A program made the translations under genes and the position numbers. Shown here one piece after another: positions 33,583 to 45,261 of a stretch of 64,000 nucleotides of DNA (the stretch's first letter is position 1; each line of letters opens with the position of its first letter). The notes under the pieces are model-generated. The model saw only the letters and a list, made by a program, of their open reading frames with translations. It did not search any database and had not been told where the DNA came from. Location of the stretch: NCBI GenBank assembly GCA_035079385.1, contig JAVHKY010000028.1, forward strand, positions 8,370,001 through 8,434,000. The letters are read 5' to 3'. The stretch comes from Aspidiotus rigidus (taxonomy: Eukaryota > Arthropoda > Insecta > Hemiptera > Diaspididae).

Positions 33583-36372
33583 ATGGACAGTCAAGACTCG
33601 AGTGATGAGGGGCCATCGTCTCCAAAGAAACTAAAGTACACAATCAATGGAAAATCATGTTCGAGAGCAACTTATTATAGAAAAGAAAAGAAGGAGCGAG
33701 ATGTTCGTAATGCTGAATGTAAGGCAGATTTAGAAAAGGTGTGTATAACAGTATCTATATCCATGGTGATGGTGCTTACTTCTATGTGTGTGGTAATGGA
33801 ATGAGTCATAGTTCAGTGTACTAATTCTACATTGTAATATTGTTTGTACCAGCGTGTGCAATGGCTTGAATTACGCAAGAAGTTAGCAGAACAGATGGCT
33901 GAACGGCGTCGTCTTTGTGAACTTGGCTCAATTTCAACTGAAAGTCTTTCCTCATTTTTGCCCCCGAGCACTCATAGCGAAAATCATTATGAGAGCGTCT
34001 CTTCCAATTCACAATTTCCTTCGTCTTCCTCTGAACTGTTTGTCTGTCCACCTGATGCGGGCAATATCACTACGGGTGAAAATACAAGTCCTGAGCCCGG
34101 TGAAACACTTTTGTCCTCTGCGTCCAATAATCTTTGCAGTGGTGATCATGATCCCGATTATATCAGTGATGATGAAGTATTTCCGGAAACTCTTGACATT
34201 GGTGTCAATAATGATGCTAATGAACCTTCACCAGAGGCTATGACTCCAATAAATTCACTGAGGACTTCAAAAAATTTACTGAGGGAAAAACTCACTGAAT
34301 TACATGGTATATTTGCTGTCAATGGTGTAACTTTGAATGCGCAGAAAACGATTTTAAATTTTTTTAAATCTTTACCTCAGGAGTTGTTGGAAAAGCTCCC
34401 AAAAGATGGGCGTACATTACGTCCACCCCCGATCAAATATTTGCGCAGAAAAGTGCACCCAGGGGTAGTAGCATATTGGGGTATTGAGCAGATGCTCAAT
34501 TTATCAGGGAAAATTCTTTTCGACGAGAATTGTAATGTAATTGAATTGGAGGTGAACATGGATGGTCTGCCGCTCTATCGTACCCCTCGCGGCAAAGGTT
34601 TTTGGCCTATGTTGGCGTGTGTCAATGACTACCCTGTGTTTGTCATTGGAGCCTATGAAGGTCGTAAGGAACCAGAATGTGCTAACAATTACATTCGAGA
34701 TTTTGTTGACGAAGTGAAGAAATTAATTAGGGAAGGTGTCACTATTGGCGATCGAGTATATAGATTTCGGCTTCATATGATGATCTTGGATAGCCCTGCA
34801 ACAGCCTTTTTAACAGGTGTCAAACAACACGGAGGGTATTGCGCTTGTCGTCGTTGCAAGGTTGAAGGGAAATATGTCTGGATGATTGTTAGAGACAAGA
34901 AAGGTGTTGAGAGACGGCGACGTGTAGGTATACGTTATCCAACAATTGATGACAATTTGCGTTATCATGAAGACTTTGTTCGATTTGCTGAAATTACTGC
35001 GGAACCGCATAAACAAAATTATATTTCCACAACAAATGAAGTCACTGAAGACAAAGAGGAGGATCTAGCAAACACCAGTAATAGTGATGCGGCTCCGGCC
35101 AGTCGTAAGAGAAGGCGTAAAAAGAAAGTTGATAATAAGGTATACCATTTACATCCAACCATCCTCACAGAGATCCCACATTTTGATATTGTACGTGATA
35201 TGGTGCTAGATTTGATGCACAAGTTGGGTGGTCATATGAAAACTGTGTTACAGTATCACACTGGTACCACCCGAGTGGGTGCTATATATAAATTGTCTGC
35301 GGATACTCTGAAGATTATAGACATGCGATTGATGGAAGCCTCCAAGTATACCCCAAACGAGTTTCAGCGGAAACCTGAGTCAATCAATGAATTACCATCT
35401 TGGAAGGCGACTCAATTTCTCCAATTTGTGTTGTATGTTGGTGCGGTTGTTTTCCATGAAGTTTTGGACCACTCAAAATTGCATCACTTTCACCTTCTAG
35501 TAGTGGCCATGCGCCTTCTTTGCAGGCAGTTACCTCGTGAGCCATCACCTGAGCGCACTAATACCGTGAGGAAAATTGCGGCCATGAGCAGAAAATTACT
35601 GAGGAAATATTTTGAATTAGGTAACATTTTGTATGGTGAAAATTTTTCGCGCTATCTAGCCCATCACATTCCACACATGCCGGATGATTATGAACGGTTT
35701 GAGAGACCTCTAATTCGACTTTCAGCTTTTAAATTTGAAAATGCTAATGGTCAAATCAAACGTTTGATCACCGGCCATTTTCAACCGTTGACACAGTTAA
35801 TCAATAAGGTCAGCAGTTTGCTGTACACAAAACTATATGGACGGTGCGAGAAAAATAAAGTTGTTCACAGTGTTGAAGAATATTACGAGGAACCTACATT
35901 ATCCCTGCCAAAGAAGGTGGATGACAGTAATAAGTATCTGGCTGAACATGAAGCAGGTCCATGTATGAATGCTGAACGTACTCGGCGACTGGAATGTTTT
36001 CAACAACTTCAATTTAAGAATTTTAGAGTGCGGACCAACTTACCCGCGGACGCCTATTTTTTAATGGTCCATGATGGCAAAGAGAGTTATATTCGCGTTG
36101 AAAAAATATTGAGGGATAAGGACACGCTCGAAATTTTTCTTGTTGGTAAATCATTTGAAGACGTGGAACCGTTTTTCAAACTAGGGCCTTCCCCGTCAGA
36201 CATATCTTCATCAAAAGTTGGTATCAGTCTTTGTAAGCAACTCTCTCAATGCTCGCATAGTTTCCCTTTGGATAGTCTTTTTGAGAAATGTTTTGCTCTT
36301 CCTTTAAATATGAAGGAAAATGTGCTTGAATCAGAATACACTGAATGGGTGCTCACAAGATTTCTACACTAG
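33583..36372 (+). CDS. Tnp2/CMC-like transposase, two exons
   Basis: Exon 1 is 33583-33738 and exon 2 33853-36372, phase 0, about 891 aa with no internal stop. The N terminus is Ser-rich and then basic; the first intron falls in a predicted coiled coil. A conserved core follows: MDGLPLYRTPRGKGFWPML, then FVIGAYEGRKEPECAN, then a Cys-rich string GGYCACRRC and the later DLMHKLGGHMK. This arrangement is typical of the transposases (tnp2-like) of CMC/Plavaka-type elements and of many uncharacterised insect proteins. An Asp in MDG, an Asp in the LDSPA string and a late Glu could be catalytic, which is inference. An acidic/basic linker splits the core near residue 395. Confidence 0.75.
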
Positions 36373-36529
36373 TTTTCTTGACTCTACATTCTGAGCTAGG
36401 TATATGTCACTGCTTATCCTATGATGATCTGTTGTGCGTTCTGAATTCATAATAATTCTGTTTATTTTTTCATTAGAAATCGCTATAAGAACAGAAATTT
36501 AAAGTTGCTTGAAAATCATCGAAGTTAGT

Positions 36530-39500
36530 ATGGAAAATGCAAGCGAAGAAATTGTTCACGAAGACGACAAAGGTCGTGGTTTTGTGATAGTCAAGGGAGC
36601 ACGGTGTCATTTCAAAGACTATACTTTGTCGCTTAGGGAAGAAAACGTTGACTTGCTGAGGTTTGTAGCGCTCACAGATTGTTCGGCTAAAAAGCAATGT
36701 TTTGCTGCACCACGATACTTCCTTGATATAAATGAAGGTGTGGTCTATTGGCCAATGAGTGCAACCAGACCTCCTCTGCCTAAAGGAGAATACGACGCCT
36801 TCTGCGATTTCCTGGTTAGACAAGATGATGTAACACCCTCAACGGAGGTCTATGAATACAAGGGTGTCAATTACAAAATAATGTGGAAAAAACACGCAAT
36901 AAAAGCGGTCTACAAAGATTTTGGTAAGTAATAAAAGCTAATGGGTGTAACTTTTATAACCTCGTCCTTTTCATTGTGTATCATTGTTGTCAGCGAAGCA
37001 ATGTATTAAATTTTGTGTCGGGAAAGATAAAAAGTAAGAAAATGACCCCTCTCTCAAATCCTCTAATTTACATCCCCCCCCCCACATACGAAATATTCTA
37101 AGATGAAAGAACAATTGAAGTGTACCAGGGAAGGTCAACTATTGCTTAATTATCAGTTCCAGTTTTCTTTTTTGTTCAACTCTTTACATATAAATGATGT
37201 GATTTTAATGAACGTGTATGTTGGTAGCGACAATTGAACTTGCAAATGAGTTTGTCGATGAAGCTGGTGGTATTGCCGATGATTGTTCCACTTTGCCAGA
37301 CAAGTCGATGGCAGAAAAAGATATGTTGAGCGTGGATGGAAAAAAACGCATTCCTCGTCCACGTCCATCGATGTCACCGCCAATTCCAAAAAAAAAAAGG
37401 AAATCAGAGTACGCTTTCACTTGATATTAATTTTATGCCATTTGACTAGTTGTGTAGCAACGCGAGTATACTAATTTTGGTTTGAACTCTTTCTCAGTTC
37501 TTTACCGCAACAAAAAGAAGTAATTAACCGTTCTCCGCCACCACCAACAGAAGAGAATCCGTTAGCGCCCAATGACACCAGTGATATAAACTGGGATGAA
37601 GATATTGGAATCTTCAACTCGTCAGAAATTTCAATGGAAGGCGGATCGTCTCTCACCTCCAATTCATTTCTAAGAGATACCCAATGCTCGCATCATTTAA
37701 CTCCCGCTCGCAAACGGGCTACTCATGCCGAAATTGAGGTTCGTAAAGAAGTGAAAGAATCCGTAGCTATACTGTCTGCTGATGTTGAAGAATTGTCGAA
37801 CAAGGTTGAAAGATTAGAAAAGAAAATCGATTCAGCGAATGCGCTGTTGGAGACTATCGCCCAATTTGTCCAGTTACTAGGAACAAACGGTAATTTCAAA
37901 TGCTTTACTCATCTCCATATTTTTTTCGAAAATTGTCTAAAAAATAGTTTTTGTTCATGTTCAATTTTTAAAGGAGTAGAAAATCTACGACAGGTTCCCA
38001 ATCCGCCCACCAATGTTGTTCTATTGAATCGGACGCCAGACAAAATGCGAGACTTGGGAAATCTCAAGTTTCCAATAATAGATATGAGTGGCCTTCAAAA
38101 AACTATCGCAGCTATCTCCGAGGTTCCCGAGAGTGAGGGCGCGCTACACCATTATATTAATGATAATCGTACTAAAATTGTGAGTATACAATATTTTCTT
38201 TATTACTGTTGGTATTGTTGCTGTTATTGCACTCCTTATATTTTTGTTTTGACAGGGTCATATGATTGCGATTTATAAAAATAATTGTGACCTTTATGTG
38301 CTCTTTGAGGCCATATTTGATAAAACATTTGCCAATTCTGTGAGTATTGTTGTCCTCAAGCGGACGGAGTTGTACTTCATGTTGAGAGGTACGTATAGAC
38401 GCGTTATAGATTTTGGCGTCTAAACATTAGCATGCAAATTCTATACAATTCCTTCAGCCTCATTGTGTCCTTGAAAAAAAAAAAAATATGGGAAAAAAAT
38501 TCAGAGCTAAACCCCAAAAAAAGATGATGTTTCATTCTTTTCATCGAAATGAAATTACAATTAATGGGGGAGGACTCGGAGGGAGTCCCCGAGTCCTAAG
38601 AATTTGAATTGCTGGCGTTCCAAAGACGGGGTCACCCTCAATAAAAGCAATATCATCGCTCCCTTTGTTGGATTCTCGCTGAGCCTGGAAGTAAAGAGAT
38701 CCACTCAGCTCAGAATTTTAATAGGAAACCTGTGCCATGTTTTTTTTTTTTTAATTTCCCGCACGCCATGCGCCGTCCAGCCTCGAGCTATATATGATAG
38801 GAAGGGGCCCTCGAACAAATTCTGACTCTTGAGCTAATTATGATGGGAAGGGGACTTGGAAAAATGTCAACTTTCGAGCTATAATGTATGTTAGAAGGGC
38901 GACTTATAAATTTTCTGACTATCGAGCCATAATATATGAGGTGAGGGACGAGGAAATTCCGACTCTCGAGGCATAATGTATGATAGGAGGGGACTTAGAA
39001 AATTTCCGACTCTCGAGCTATACATACAGTTTATTATGATAAGAGGTGGATGTAACAAAATCTGACTCTCGAGCCACAATATTTCCAAATCCTACAGTCA
39101 ATGGGCTATCTCTCTATCGAAGGGTGAACTCGCGAATTTTGAAGTCAGTATAGGTGGGACTCAGGAGAGACTCATGAAAACATGTGAACTTATGTGGCTC
39201 GAGATGAACGTGAGCCCCTGATTCCTCTAATTGATCTCGTTTTTTTCCTGTTTTCAATTGTCTTATAGAAGAAGTATCCAAATGGAGTACCGTTTTGGAC
39301 GCCACATGGAAAAAGAGAAAAATATCGAATCAGAAGAAAGGTGAAGAAGATGATACAAGTAACATCTCTGATGAAAAGTGGGCCTCTTTCAGTGGTCCGG
39401 AGAAATTTGATAAGCTAATAAGAATGTGGATGCGCGCAAGAAAACAGACAGGTCGGAGAGTGAATAAAAAACATACTCGTAGTACTCAAAATGAATCAAC

Positions 39501-39792
39501 GTCCAGTATGACGTCCAGTGTGACTGGAGATGGATCCTCCCATGATACTCAAAATGAACCATCGTCCAGTGTGACTAGAGATGGGTCCTCCCATGATACT
39601 CAAAATGAACCATCGTCCAGTGTGACGGGAGATGGGTCTCCCCGTATGGTACAACTCTTCGATACATTCCCGACTCCTTTGCAGCCGACTTCTCCAATCA
39701 TGAGTCCTGCGGATATTGCCTTATTGTCAAATGACCTTGGCCCGGAGTACACACGGTTTATTGAGAAGAGTGAGAACAGTCGTTCAAAGTAA
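36530..39792 (+). CDS. Second gene of the CMC-type element, six exons (DUF4806-like, tentative)
   Basis: Exons 36530-36923, 37228-37408, 37498-37889, 37974-38179, 38256-38388 and 39269-39792 have agreeing phases and give about 609 aa. An earlier in-frame ATG exists at 36509. The N-terminal region includes GRGFVIVKGARCHF and VVYWPMS. A Pro-rich nuclear-signal-like stretch (PKKKRK), a coiled coil (SNKVERLEKKI) and a region around LKFPIIDMSGLQKTI follow. The order resembles DUF4806-type proteins found beside such transposases. The last exon has three copies of a TQNEPSSSVT-type 17-residue repeat. Intron 5 (38389-39268) holds a satellite array. Function unknown; a DNA-binding partner of the transposase is likely. 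Confidence 0.55.
38780..39095. repeat. Satellite array in intron 5, units of about 50-60 bp
   Basis: Degenerate units contain CTCTCGAGCTATAATGTATG followed by ATAGGAGGGGACTTAGAAAA. The reverse complement of the same unit makes up 263-366. About six copies are visible, each with small indels. Confidence 0.7.
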
Positions 39793-40461
39793 TTTTTTTT
39801 TTTTTTAATATTGACTTGAAATTGTGAAATCTCTTTGTTTTTTCTCTTTTTTTAATTTTTTGTGTTTGTTGTAATACAATTCATAAATATCGTGCTTCAT
39901 CTGTATTGTGTCTTATAGATACATAAGAAATTGGTTTTAGGCGGATTGTGAATCATGAGCGCAATATTTCTGGAAAACTACTGAGTACACAAAAAATGAA
40001 TAAGGAAGCAGTATTACTTAAAATTGGGTTTTCTGGTACTTGTTTCAATCATCTTGCTCCCCCTTAATTTTTTTCATGTACATCAGTAATTTTCCTTAAA
40101 TAATACCGCTATCGCAATCCTTCTACAGTGAATTCTTATGGGGTGCTTATTGCTACATTGTAACAAGAAAAACAAAAAAATTTGTTACAATGTAGCAATA
40201 GAGGCGGAGCTTGGGATTGTTACAAAGGAATAAAAAAATTGTTACAAAATGACAAATATAATTGCGACAAAGTTGCTAAAAAAAGACTACAATGTAACTA
40301 AAAAATTGCGTCATTGTCGCAAATTATTAAAAATTGCTACACAACTCCCTCTTCTCTGATTGGTCGAAATTTTGTTACAAAGTTGCAAAAACTGTGTTAC
40401 AAATCTCAGTGTTACAAAGTAACAATTTTGACTTACATTTTGCACATCGGGTTACTACGCG

Positions 40462-43400
40462 ATGTCAACTCAAAATACCGATTTGTTGGCTGACCTCAAG
40501 CCTGTGTCGTTCACAGCTGAAAATGCGCTAGAAAACTGGAAACGTTTCAAGCAGAAGATTCAATGGTATGTTGACGGATTAACAAAACCATCGAACAAGA
40601 AGCAAGTTTCGGTCCTTATGACGAAAATCGGAGATGAAGGTATCGACCTTTTCAATACGTTTCAACTAGGAGATGATCCCCAGTTTGCAAAAATACTAGA
40701 AGCGTTTGATAATCACGTTGCTGAACACACGAATTTAGTTTTCGAGGATCACCAATTTCTTAGGTCATCACAAAAGTCAGGTCAGTCGATAGATGCTTTT
40801 GTTCTTCAGTTAAGAAAGAAAGCTGCGAAATGTGAATTTTGTTCCGATGATACTCAGCGATTGATAAGAGACGTTCTTGTCATGGGAATTCAGGATAAGA
40901 AACTTCAGCGAGATCTCCTGAAGGACAAAGATCTTACATTAGACACTGCGATATCAAAATGTAAGATCTGGGAAAAAGCTGGTCATGATTCTGAAACATT
41001 GACAAACCAGGTCAAAGAGAATATTCCCGTTCCCATTGATCAAGTTGCTCGAGAAAAGCGATATCCGGATAATCGCTATTCTAAAAGAACAGAGAATAAA
41101 ATGAATTGTACTGGGTGCGGTTCTCAACACTTGAGAAGACAATGCCCTGCATACGGTAATAAGTGTGGTCATTGTCAGAAGTTAAATCATTTTGTAACTG
41201 CATGTAGAAGTAAACTTAATGGCTTTCCGCCTGCTAAAGCTGATAATATTGAAGTTTCAACTGCTAATGATGAGAATAAAGCTGATAGTCTTCAAATTCT
41301 GAATACATGTGCAGTAGAAGGAAACGTAAAGAAGAAAAAGAAGCCGCGTCGATGGTATGTTCAAATGAAGTTACGTAATGCAGACGTTCGCTTCAAAGTG
41401 GATACAGGCGCCGAGTGTAATACCCTAAAATACGAAGATTACAAGAAAATCGAACCGCAACCACCTCTACTGCCTACAAATGTAGCTTTGCGGCCATACA
41501 AGTCCAAAAATCTCATTTTTCCTCTTGGAAAAATTACAATTCCACATGATGAGCAGCTGTTGTTTGAATATTATGTGTTGAAACCAGGTGAGAAAATTGA
41601 TAACTTACTCTCTTTAGAAACTTGTGAAGAGTTGGGTCTCATCAAAATTCCGGATGAAGTTACTATTAATCAAGCAAATAAAGATCTTTTTGAAGGTCTT
41701 GGCAAAATTCCCGGAAAAGTATCGTTAGACTTAGATCCAAAAGTAAAACCTGTGATAGCGCGACGCAGATGTTTTGCTAAAGCTATCTTACCTCGTTTAA
41801 AAAATACATTGAATGAAATGGAAAAATTACGAGTGATAGAAAAAGTCACAAAGCCAACTGAATGGGTATCCAACATATTAGCAATTGAAAAGAATAATGC
41901 TAGACGAGATTTACGAATTTGTCTAGATCCAAAGGAACTGAATAAAGCCATCAGAATTCCCAAGTATACAATTCCAAAAACTGAGGAATTGATTTCTGAA
42001 CTAACTGGTAAAAAAATATTTTCTGTTCTGGACATGTCATCAGGATTTTGGCATCTAGAACTTGATGATGATTCGGCTTCAGCAACTACATTTCAAACAC
42101 CTTTTGGACGCTATCGATTCAAAAGAATGTGCTTTGGTCTTAGTAGTGCTCCAGAAATTTTCATGAGAAAAGTTGTTGAAATTTTTGGTGATTTGGATGG
42201 TTGTACCCCTTACTTTGACGATTTAATCATAGCAGGTGAAACTGAAGAACAACATGATAAAATCCTGGCTAAAGTGTTTGATCGCGCCCGTCAATATAAT
42301 GTTCGTTTCAACGCTGACAAATTACAGTATAAAAAACCAGAAGTTTGTTTTTTAGGACTTATAGTAAATGCCAGCGGTATACAGATAAACCCAGAACGCA
42401 TAAGAGCTATTCAAGAATTCAGAACCCCTGAAGACAGCAAAGCAGTTCATCGATTTTTAGGAATGGCAAAGTTCTTGAATTCGTTTATTCCTAATCTGTC
42501 AAGTCAAACGCAAGAACTGCGTAAGTTAACTCGACCGGATGTGAAATTTGAGTGGAAAAAGGAACACCAAATAGAATTTGATACAATTAAAAAGCTGATA
42601 GCGACTGCACCAGTTCTACGAATTTTTGATTCATCCTTGCCTATTGTAATTCAAACTGATGCATCAAAAGCTGGTATTGGATCCTGCCTTCTGCAAGATA
42701 GTCAACCCATTGCATTTGCCTCGCGGGCACTTGCAAAAAGTGAGCAAAGATACTCACAAATTGAAAAAGAACTCTTAGCAATTGTTTTTGCAGTGGAAAA
42801 GTTCCATTATTACGTTTATGGTCAACCTATTGTAGTCCAATCTGATCATAAACCACTGCAAACAATATTGAATAAGCCATTTGATAAAATATCAAGTCGA
42901 TTACAACGCTTATGCCTGCGTTTGTTGAAGTACAATCTTAAAGTGGTGTACACACCAGGTAAAGAAATGTTCATAGCAGATGCCTTATCTCGTGCCTTTA
43001 TTCATAGGATCCCTGAAGAAGATATTGTGCAAACATTTCATGTCCATTCTAATACAAGAGTTGTTGCCACAGCAGAAAGAAAGAGTCAGCTAGTGGAAGA
43101 AACAATGAATGATCCAGATTTGAAGATATTACTGCAATATGTAACACAAGGTTGGCCAGAGTCCAAAAATAAAATGAATCCTTCTTTGGCTCAATACTGG
43201 GGTTTGCAACACGAAATAACAGAAGCTGATAATCTTTTATTCTTAGAGAACAGATTAATGATTCCTCAAAAAATGAGACCTGAGTTTCTACGTATGCTTC
43301 ATGGAGGTCATTTGAATGAGCAAAAAATGAAAAATCTTGCTCGAGCAACTGTCTATTGGCCAAAAATCACATCAGATATCCATAATTTTGTGTTGGCCTG

Positions 43401-44215
43401 TAATGTCTGCTTGGTACATCAACAAAACAACCCTTCAGAACCACTGATGGCATTACCTATTCCAGAGCGTCCTTGGCAGCGAATCAGCACGGATATATGT
43501 ACCCATAACAATCATGATTATCTTGTGGTTTATGATTCCTACTCATATTGGTTAGAGGTATTGCACATAAAATCTAAAGCAGCCTCAGAAATCATCAGAC
43601 ATTTAAAAAAAGTTTTCAGTCACCTAGGAGTTCCAGAAGAAGTCATGTCAGATAATGTTCCTTTCAATTCAGAAGAATACCTTCAATTTGCTAAAGATTG
43701 GGGCTTTAAACCAACTTTTAGTAGCCCCAAATATAGCCAGAGTAATGGATTTGCAGAAAAAGGTGTTGCAATAGCCAAAACGCTTCTTGCAAAGAATAAG
43801 GATCTGGAATATGCTCTTCTGCAGTATCGTGTCGCTCCCATGCCACACATGGGATATTCCCCATCACAGATGTTGAACAATCGAACTCTCAAATCAATCA
43901 TGCCAGTACCCTCCTCAACCTTGCAGTCATCTATACCGGACAAACTGGAAGTTCAAGGAAGAAAGAACGTTGCTAATAGAACAGCTACCAATTATTTCAA
44001 TAGAACAACTCGCAATCTACCACCTCTTCAACCTGGTGATGCTGTCCTCTTGAAACGTCAACTCACAGATCCGGTATGGAAGAAAGGAACAGTACTACAA
44101 GCAGCAAATGAACCAAGGTCCTACACCGTTCAAGAATCAGATACAGGAGTTACCTTGCGTAGAAATAGACGTTTTTTGCGGCCCATAAGAAAGCCTAATA
44201 GATTAATAGAAACTA

Positions 44216-44220
<5 letters not shown>
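40462..44220 (+). CDS. Gypsy gag-pol polyprotein, one intact frame of 1252 aa
   Basis: Gag occupies about residues 1-200. Two CCHC knuckles follow (CX2CX3HX4C at about 215 and CX2CX4HX4C at about 234). A retroviral-type protease has VDTGAEC near 312. The reverse transcriptase has LRICLDPKELN, then FSVLDMSSGFWHL and YFDDLIIAG near 583. RNase H follows (IQTDASKAGIGS near 731, then IEKELLAIVFA and IADALSRA). The integrase has an HHCC-type region (HGGHLNEQ, then CNVCLVH) and the D,D-35-E residues near 1009, 1062 and 1097. Gag and pol are fused without a frameshift, and no env is present. The frame has no stop, so the copy could have been active until the CMC-type element entered its leader. Confidence 0.93.
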
Positions 44221-44249
<29 letters not shown>

Positions 44250-44259
44250 AAGAGAAGCG

Positions 44260-44375
44260 TGTAACGACATGCGCGCTATCTATAATTCTGTTGTCATTAT
44301 CACTATGCATTATCATAAATAAAGGTGCTCAAATGATGTACTTAATTTGATAGTATTTACTACGTATGCTAAACA
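44260..44375 (+). repeat. Gypsy 3' LTR (116 bp)
   Basis: TG...CA ends matching the 5' LTR, preceded by a purine tract and followed by the GTAAG duplication. Confidence 0.9.
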
Positions 44376-44403
44376 GTAAGTACAATCTTTTCTCGTCATA
44401 ATC

Positions 44404-45079
44404 ATGTCTTTCACGTGCAATATTTGTCTTCAAAATTTTGATCATTGCGGCAACTTGATGAAGGATTTACAAACGATATATAAAGATTCTCCTCAACCAG
44501 AAGTAATGTATTTTTGTCAAAAATACGAAAAATGTAATTTGAGTTTTAGGACGGAAGAAAGTCTACAATTACATGAGAAAATTCATGAAATAAGGTACGT
44601 TTGTGACGTCTGTGTGCTTCGTATCTATCGTTGTCAAGTACACGGCTATTGTGAACACGATCGAATTTACTGTAGGTGTCCTGTATGCTGGAATTTGGTT
44701 CTTAGAAAGATAGAAAATCGTCCTGTGCATTGTAATTACATTGTGAAAGGTAGGAGGGAATCTTATCAGTATAAATTTGAACTTGGTGTTCCAGATGATA
44801 CGATTGTAAAGGGTTATTATAATTTGATTGATTCTGTTATTCATAAAAATACGTACGCGACAGGTAGGGGTGAAATTGGGTCAAAATTTGAGCTCACAAA
44901 AAACAAAGGTTTCACGGGATTTTCTTGAAGCCTACAAAATACACAAAAAAAGAGAAAGTGCTTTGTTAGAAATGAAGACAAATGATATGAACACAAAAGA
45001 TCCAGCTCAGCGCACTGCCACATTCGACTTGGAAGCAGTTTCATCTGTGCCTCAGGCAGAGAATACTGAATTGTACTAG
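44404..45079 (+). pseudogene. Zinc-finger protein of the viral-like block, one frameshift
   Basis: ATG at 44404 opens a Cys/His-rich protein: CNICLQNFDHC, a second finger-like pair (CQKYEKC with HEKIH), then a C-x2-C-rich stretch with CDVC and CRCPVC. Near 44910 a one-base shift passes into another frame that continues to the stop at 45077-45079. The total would be about 225 aa. It looks like a small C2H2/RING-like nucleic-acid-binding protein; no specific family is recognised. It converges on the capsid-like gene at 45262. Its own TATA box now lies beyond the gypsy element (29138). Confidence 0.5.
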
Positions 45080-45100
45080 TAGTAGGAAAGGACGTCTGGC

Positions 45101-45214
45101 CCACTTTTGAAAATGAGTAGACCGGACGTCCCGTGTGTGTGAGAGAATATTTTTTGGAGTTCACTTTTGAAAATGAGTAGACCGGACATCCCGTGAGTGT
45201 GAGAGATAATATCT
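45101..45214. repeat. Two tandem 60-bp units between convergent genes
   Basis: CACTTTTGAAAATGAGTAGA occurs at 45102 and 45162, exactly 60 bases apart, with nearly identical flanks ending GTGTGAGAGA. The units lie between the ends of the zinc-finger and capsid-like genes and could serve as terminator or insulator, which is speculation. Confidence 0.85.
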
Positions 45215-45261
45215 GAATGTAACTCCATTTTTTAAGGGCCCTGGAACGGGGCGGTTTTAAA

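Larger units (their letters stand above)
29337..40451 (+). mobile_element. CMC/Plavaka-like DNA transposon, 11.1 kb, nested in the gypsy leader
   Basis: Ends are CCCGATGTGCAA at 29337 and the exact complement at 40451, flanked by TT on both sides (29335-29336 and 40452-40453), a plausible 2-bp duplication. Both subterminal regions (29350-29575 and 40140-40445) are packed with GTTACAAAGTAACAA-type repeats, as in CACTA-like elements. Two genes lie inside: a tnp2-like transposase and a six-exon second gene. A LINE tail and other debris lie in the 5' half. 39793-40140 holds nothing I can name. Confidence 0.75.
29156..44375 (+). mobile_element. Ty3/gypsy LTR retrotransposon, 15.2 kb with a nested element (about 4.1 kb without it)
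   Basis: LTRs of 129 bp (29156-29284) and 116 bp (44260-44375) share TGTAAC...AAACA ends. The 5-bp duplication is GTAAG (29151-29155 and 44376-44380). TGGTGTCAGG directly after the 5' LTR is a likely tRNA primer site. A long A-rich/purine tract (to GAAAGAGAAG) ends at the 3' LTR. One open gag-pol frame lies at 40462-44220. An 11.1 kb CMC-type element separates the primer site from the gag start. Confidence 0.92.

Noticed and set aside
40462..44220. Integrase as the missing Polinton integrase of the viral-like block
   Set aside because: It is part of a complete gypsy polyprotein between LTRs with its own target duplication, so it does not belong to the PolB element.
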